From assembly GCF_031877795.1 (NCBI RefSeq), contig NC_133955.1:2046001-2110000 (forward strand): a stretch of DNA of 64,000 nucleotides. Reading direction: 5' to 3'. The notes under the pieces are model-generated. The model did no database searches. It had not been told where the DNA came from and saw nothing but the letters and a program-made list of their open reading frames with translations. This document shows positions 14,328-64,000 of this stretch, one piece after another; the first letter of the stretch is position 1, and each line of letters opens with the position of its first letter. The position numbers were made by a program, and so were the translations under genes. Source of the stretch: Strix aluco (taxonomy: Eukaryota > Chordata > Aves > Strigiformes > Strigidae).

Positions 14328-14672
14328 AAAAATGTCAACATGAGCGTTGTGTGCTCGTTTTGAAAGTTGATTTTTTTTTTTTTAAGTGTAGGTTGTAACA
14401 GCACCGAGGTTGACTTTCATCTAGTACAATTACTAAAAATAATGAATGCAGCTTGATGCCTTAAGCTCCTTAAGGGTCCGGGGACGGCCCTGGCTCCCCG
14501 GCGGGGGGGTGTGGGGCGGCTGCCGGCCTGTCCCCGTGGTGCCCCCCACCCTCCCCGCGGCCAGGGCGCAGTAAATGGCGGCGGGAGCGCCGTGGGCCGC
14601 TCGGTTGAACGGGGACGCGAGTGGGCGCGGGCGGCGGCGGCGGGGCCGGGGGGGGGGGCGGGGCCGGGCACG

Positions 14673-14687
14673 CACGTGCGCTACGTG
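14673..14687. promoter_or_regulatory. paired E-box / hypoxia-response-like sites
   Basis: CACGTG (14673-14678) and TACGTG (14682-14687) are separated by 3 bp. CACGTG is the core for MYC/MAX, USF and CLOCK:BMAL1. Both contain ACGTG, the core of HIF response elements, and the flanks ACGTGCG match the usual HRE context. Binding is inference; CpG islands contain such cores by chance. Confidence 0.35.
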
Positions 14688-14779
14688 CGGCGCCTGCTGC
14701 TGCGGCGGGGCCGCCCCTCCCCCCGCCCCGAGCAGCACCGAGCCCCCCGCGGGGGGGGAGCCCCCTCCAATCCGCCCCG

Positions 14780-14879
14780 GTTAACGGGGGAGGGGCACCT
14801 CACCCTCCTCCCGGGGGGGGACGGGGGACGTCGTTAACGGGCGGGGGGGAGGGGGGGCAGCTCCCTTATTCCCGTTAAC
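14780..14879. promoter_or_regulatory. three GTTAACGG motifs, MYB-like
   Basis: GTTAAC occurs at 14780-14785, 14833-14838 and 14874-14879, each followed by GG, in a stretch that otherwise has almost no A or T. TAACGG fits the MYB recognition element YAACKG. The third copy is palindromic (CCGTTAACGG), giving four MYB-type cores in 100 bp. The regular recurrence suggests selection, but function is inference. Confidence 0.35.
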
Positions 14880-15079
14880 GGCGCGGAGGCGGGCGTCCCC
14901 GCGCTGCCCCAGGCGCGGCGGAGGGGCTCCCCGGGCGGCGGCAGGACAATGGGCCCGGCTTCTCCCCCCCCCCCCCCCCTCCGCGGGTGGCGGAACAAAG
15001 GGGCCGGGCCGGGGCCGCCAGGGGCTCGCGGCGGCCGCCCGCGGCCGGGCCCAGACAATGCGTCCGCGCGGAGCCGCAC

Positions 15080-15150
15080 GGCCCCGCCCCCGCTTGTGAC
15101 GCGGCCGCGGCGCAGCCAATGGCGGCGAGCGGAGAGGCTCTTTAAAAAAA
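15080..15150 (+). promoter_or_regulatory. core-promoter-like cluster: GC box, CCAAT, YY1-like, A/T box
   Basis: In order on the plus strand are a GC box (15081-15090), CCAAT (15116-15120), an overlapping YY1-like ATGGCGGC (15119-15126) and an A/T box TTTAAAAAAA (15141-15150). The spacing would place a start near 15170-15180, giving a 5' UTR of about 760 nt before the ATG at 15939. A good donor (GGGTGAGC, GT at 15644) and a pyrimidine-rich acceptor (CTCTAG ending at 15796) could remove a small UTR intron. Alternatively transcription starts closer to the ATG. Confidence 0.4.
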
Positions 15151-15938
15151 GAAGCGCCGGCCGGCGGTGGCTGTCAGCTGTGGCGGATCCCTCCGCGCAT
15201 GTAAACAGAGCTGTGCGGGCCGCCGGCCCATGTGCCGCTGGCGGGGACCGGCCCCGGCGCGGGGGGAGCGGCCCCGCAGGGAGCGCGGGGCGGGGGGGCG
15301 GGCGGCCCTGTGCGGCGCGGGGCTGCCCCCGGGAGCGAGGGGCCTCCCCGAACCAGCGGTGCTGGGGGGGGGGGGAAGAGAGGGGCCGGGCGGTCCTGGG
15401 GCCCGGGGCGAGGGGCTGCGCACAAAGGCGGCCGAAAGCGGGGCGGGAGCGCGGGGCTGCGGCCCGGGCGGGCGGCGGAGCGCCGGGAGGGCTCCCGAGC
15501 TCTCGAGGCCGCGGTTCCCCCGCCGCCCCCCAGCGCCGAGCCCGGGCAGCGGCCGGAGCGGCTCCCGCGCAGCCCAGAGGGGGCTGCGGCCCGCGGCCAG
15601 GGGACCCGCGGCCGGTTCCTTTCCCCCACCCAGCGGCCGCCGGGTGAGCGCTGCCCGCGGGCCGCCCCGGTGGCACCGGGCCCTCCCCGGGGTCCGGCCC
15701 CGACGCCCCCTCACAAAGGCGCGTGACGGGGCGGGGCGGCCGCCGCCCCCTCCCCCCGCCCAGGCCGGGGCGGACTCTTTTTCTCTCGCGCTCTAGCTCG
15801 TTGCCCCCCCCGCCCCCCCCCCCTCCCGGCGGAGGCGCACGTCCCGTTCCAGCGGCGCGCGGCGGCCCAGCGGCTGTTGGAGGATTGTTCGGAGCGGCGG
15901 CGGCGGCGGAGCGGGGCGAGCGGCCCCTGGCCCGGGTC

Positions 15939-62847
<46,909 letters not shown>

Positions 62848-63082
62848 GTCTGTAAACTGTGCTCTTGGCTTCGTGGTGAGGGATATAACCCCTGTCAGTT
62901 TAACAGACCCACACTCTGGTGCGTGCGCTTGATGCTTCAGTATTGCACTGAATTAAGAATGCTTAATCTGTGACATCTGTTGCCCTAGACACGGTGCAGG
63001 TACGCTCGGAGGAGTGCTATTACTTTTACTTCTGTTTCTGGACCTGATTTGTATTTCTTCACCTTTGCAATTAACTGACTGC

Positions 63083-63088
63083 AATAAA
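63083..63088 (+). terminator. possible intronic poly(A) signal
   Basis: AATAAA lies 110 bp after the stop (62971-62973) that would end translation if exon 20 were read through. No strong GU-rich element follows within 40 bp, so usage is uncertain. Confidence 0.3.
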
Positions 63089-63290
63089 ATCTATTAACAA
63101 AAATCTAAAGTTAAAAAGATACCACACTATGGAACTTTACCTTAAATTTTGCTCAGTTGATTAGTAACAATTGCCTGGTAATCATATTTCTGTGTATCAT
63201 TCTGCACCTCACTGCATTCCTGAAACACATAGTATGGAGCAGGTTCTGTTGCTGACTCCTGAATAAACAAATCCCCTAAATCACTAATTT

Positions 63291-63354
63291 AGAAGATGCT
63301 AGAGCAAGCCTTCGTTTGCTTGACTAAACAAATAACTTTGCTCTAGCATCTTCT
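63291..63354. repeat. perfect 17-bp inverted repeat (hairpin)
   Basis: AGAAGATGCTAGAGCAA (63291-63307) is exactly reverse-complemented at 63338-63354, with a 30-nt spacer that can itself pair in part (TTTGCTT with AAACAAA). The 64-nt structure is compatible with a small pre-miRNA-like hairpin or a palindromic repeat relic. Confidence 0.75.
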
Positions 63355-64000
63355 TAAAAAAAAAATAATCCTATTCCAGGAATATTCCTGATCACACCAG
63401 TGTCCTGTCCTTGTATTTTCTCCCGTTCTAAATGCACCTTTCTGGAGCGTACCTCAGGTGCTGTGCTGCAGGTGATGTCTCCCCAAGACCTGAGGATACA
63501 AGGATATTAACACTTACTGGTGGTGGAATTGCCTCTTCTGAGGCCCCATAGAATTCATTTGCTGTTTCCATATGTGTATCATTAGTGATATTTCAGACAT
63601 CCTGTGATGGAGAGGTATTCCTTCCTTTGTTAGCCGTTAAGCAGGGCCAGTCTCAAGGCTGTTTCTTGTTCTATTCCTGTGTGGTCAGCCTTCGGTTTCA
63701 TAGATTAAAATACTTGCAATTTTGTAGTAATTCTGTCTGAATTTTGAGGTGGAAGTTACTTGATTTCCTCCTCTTCCTTCCCTCTTCCCTCCACCCTCTT
63801 CCATTTTTAAGGCTTCTTCCAGCTTTGTGTGATTTCCATTTCCATGTTCACACTCTGAAATAAGTCTTCAGCTGAGCAAAAAGTTGATGGCAGAGAATGA
63901 AACCAGAGCCTGATAAAGAGGAAGGTTTTCACCTTGGCTTCTGGCACTTTCCAGTTTCCTCTCCTATTTTTTTAAGGTTCTTTGCATCTTTTACAGTCCA

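Larger units (their letters stand above)
62848..64000 (+). other. KDM5B intron 20, 5' part
   Basis: AT-rich intronic sequence to the window end, containing an AATAAA at 63083 and a strong inverted repeat at 63291-63354. No further KDM5B exon is recognisable before 64000. Confidence 0.85.

Noticed and set aside
14949..15796. Several plus-strand frames of 150-230 codons upstream of the KDM5B ATG
   Set aside because: Same compositional artefact. They overlap one another in different frames and lack recognisable protein features.
15723..15938. N-terminal extension of KDM5B from an upstream GTG
   Set aside because: It has no ATG and shows no similarity to the human N-terminal lead. The ATG at 15939 gives the same start as chicken KDM5B. 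Kept only as a possibility in the findings.

Overview
This window is vertebrate nuclear DNA, most likely from a bird. The coding exons read as a KDM5B protein very close to the chicken one as I remember it, including the short start [11 protein letters not shown]. The interspersed repeats are CR1 LINEs with the CR1-type 3' end (short ATTCTGTG repeats, no poly-A tail). Genes are widely spaced, introns are AT-rich, and there is one strong CpG-island promoter. The species cannot be fixed from this sequence alone.

Layout. Positions 1-603 hold the last coding exon and 3' end of an alpha-tubulin gene on the plus strand. About 14 kb of intergenic DNA follows. Its only notable contents are a possible decayed minus-strand coding segment near 8.4-8.8 kb and an isolated G-quadruplex motif near 9.05 kb. 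A CpG island of about 2.3 kb (roughly 14.46-16.76 kb) carries the promoter and first coding exon of KDM5B. The rest of the window, to 64,000, is KDM5B on the plus strand. Twenty coding exons (15,939-62,847) join in frame into 1,003 codons and cover JmjN, ARID, PHD1, the catalytic JmjC, the C5HC2 zinc finger and most of the PLU-1 region. By comparison with a protein of about 1,520 residues, roughly the last third (end of PLU-1, PHD2, PHD3) lies beyond the window. All introns are GT-AG.

Function. KDM5B is a Fe(II)/2-oxoglutarate-dependent demethylase of trimethyl- and dimethyl-H3K4. The three iron ligands and four co-substrate residues expected from human KDM5B are all present, so the copy looks active. 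The tubulin gene is a structural neighbour with no evident functional link.

Repeats. Four young CR1 pieces sit in introns 2, 4, 6 and 13, all in the same orientation as the gene. Two of them are almost identical over about 470 bp but differ in their 3' tails. Much older CR1 debris lies in introns 1 and 11. Short tandem duplications, homopolymer tracts and one clean inverted repeat were also found.

I did not find a clearly new biological system. The observations most worth testing are a possible truncated KDM5B end (read-through of exon 20 into a stop and an AATAAA), a possible alternative start just upstream of exon 2, the 17-bp perfect hairpin in intron 20, the CR1 mosaic, and the unidentified minus-strand coding-like segment.
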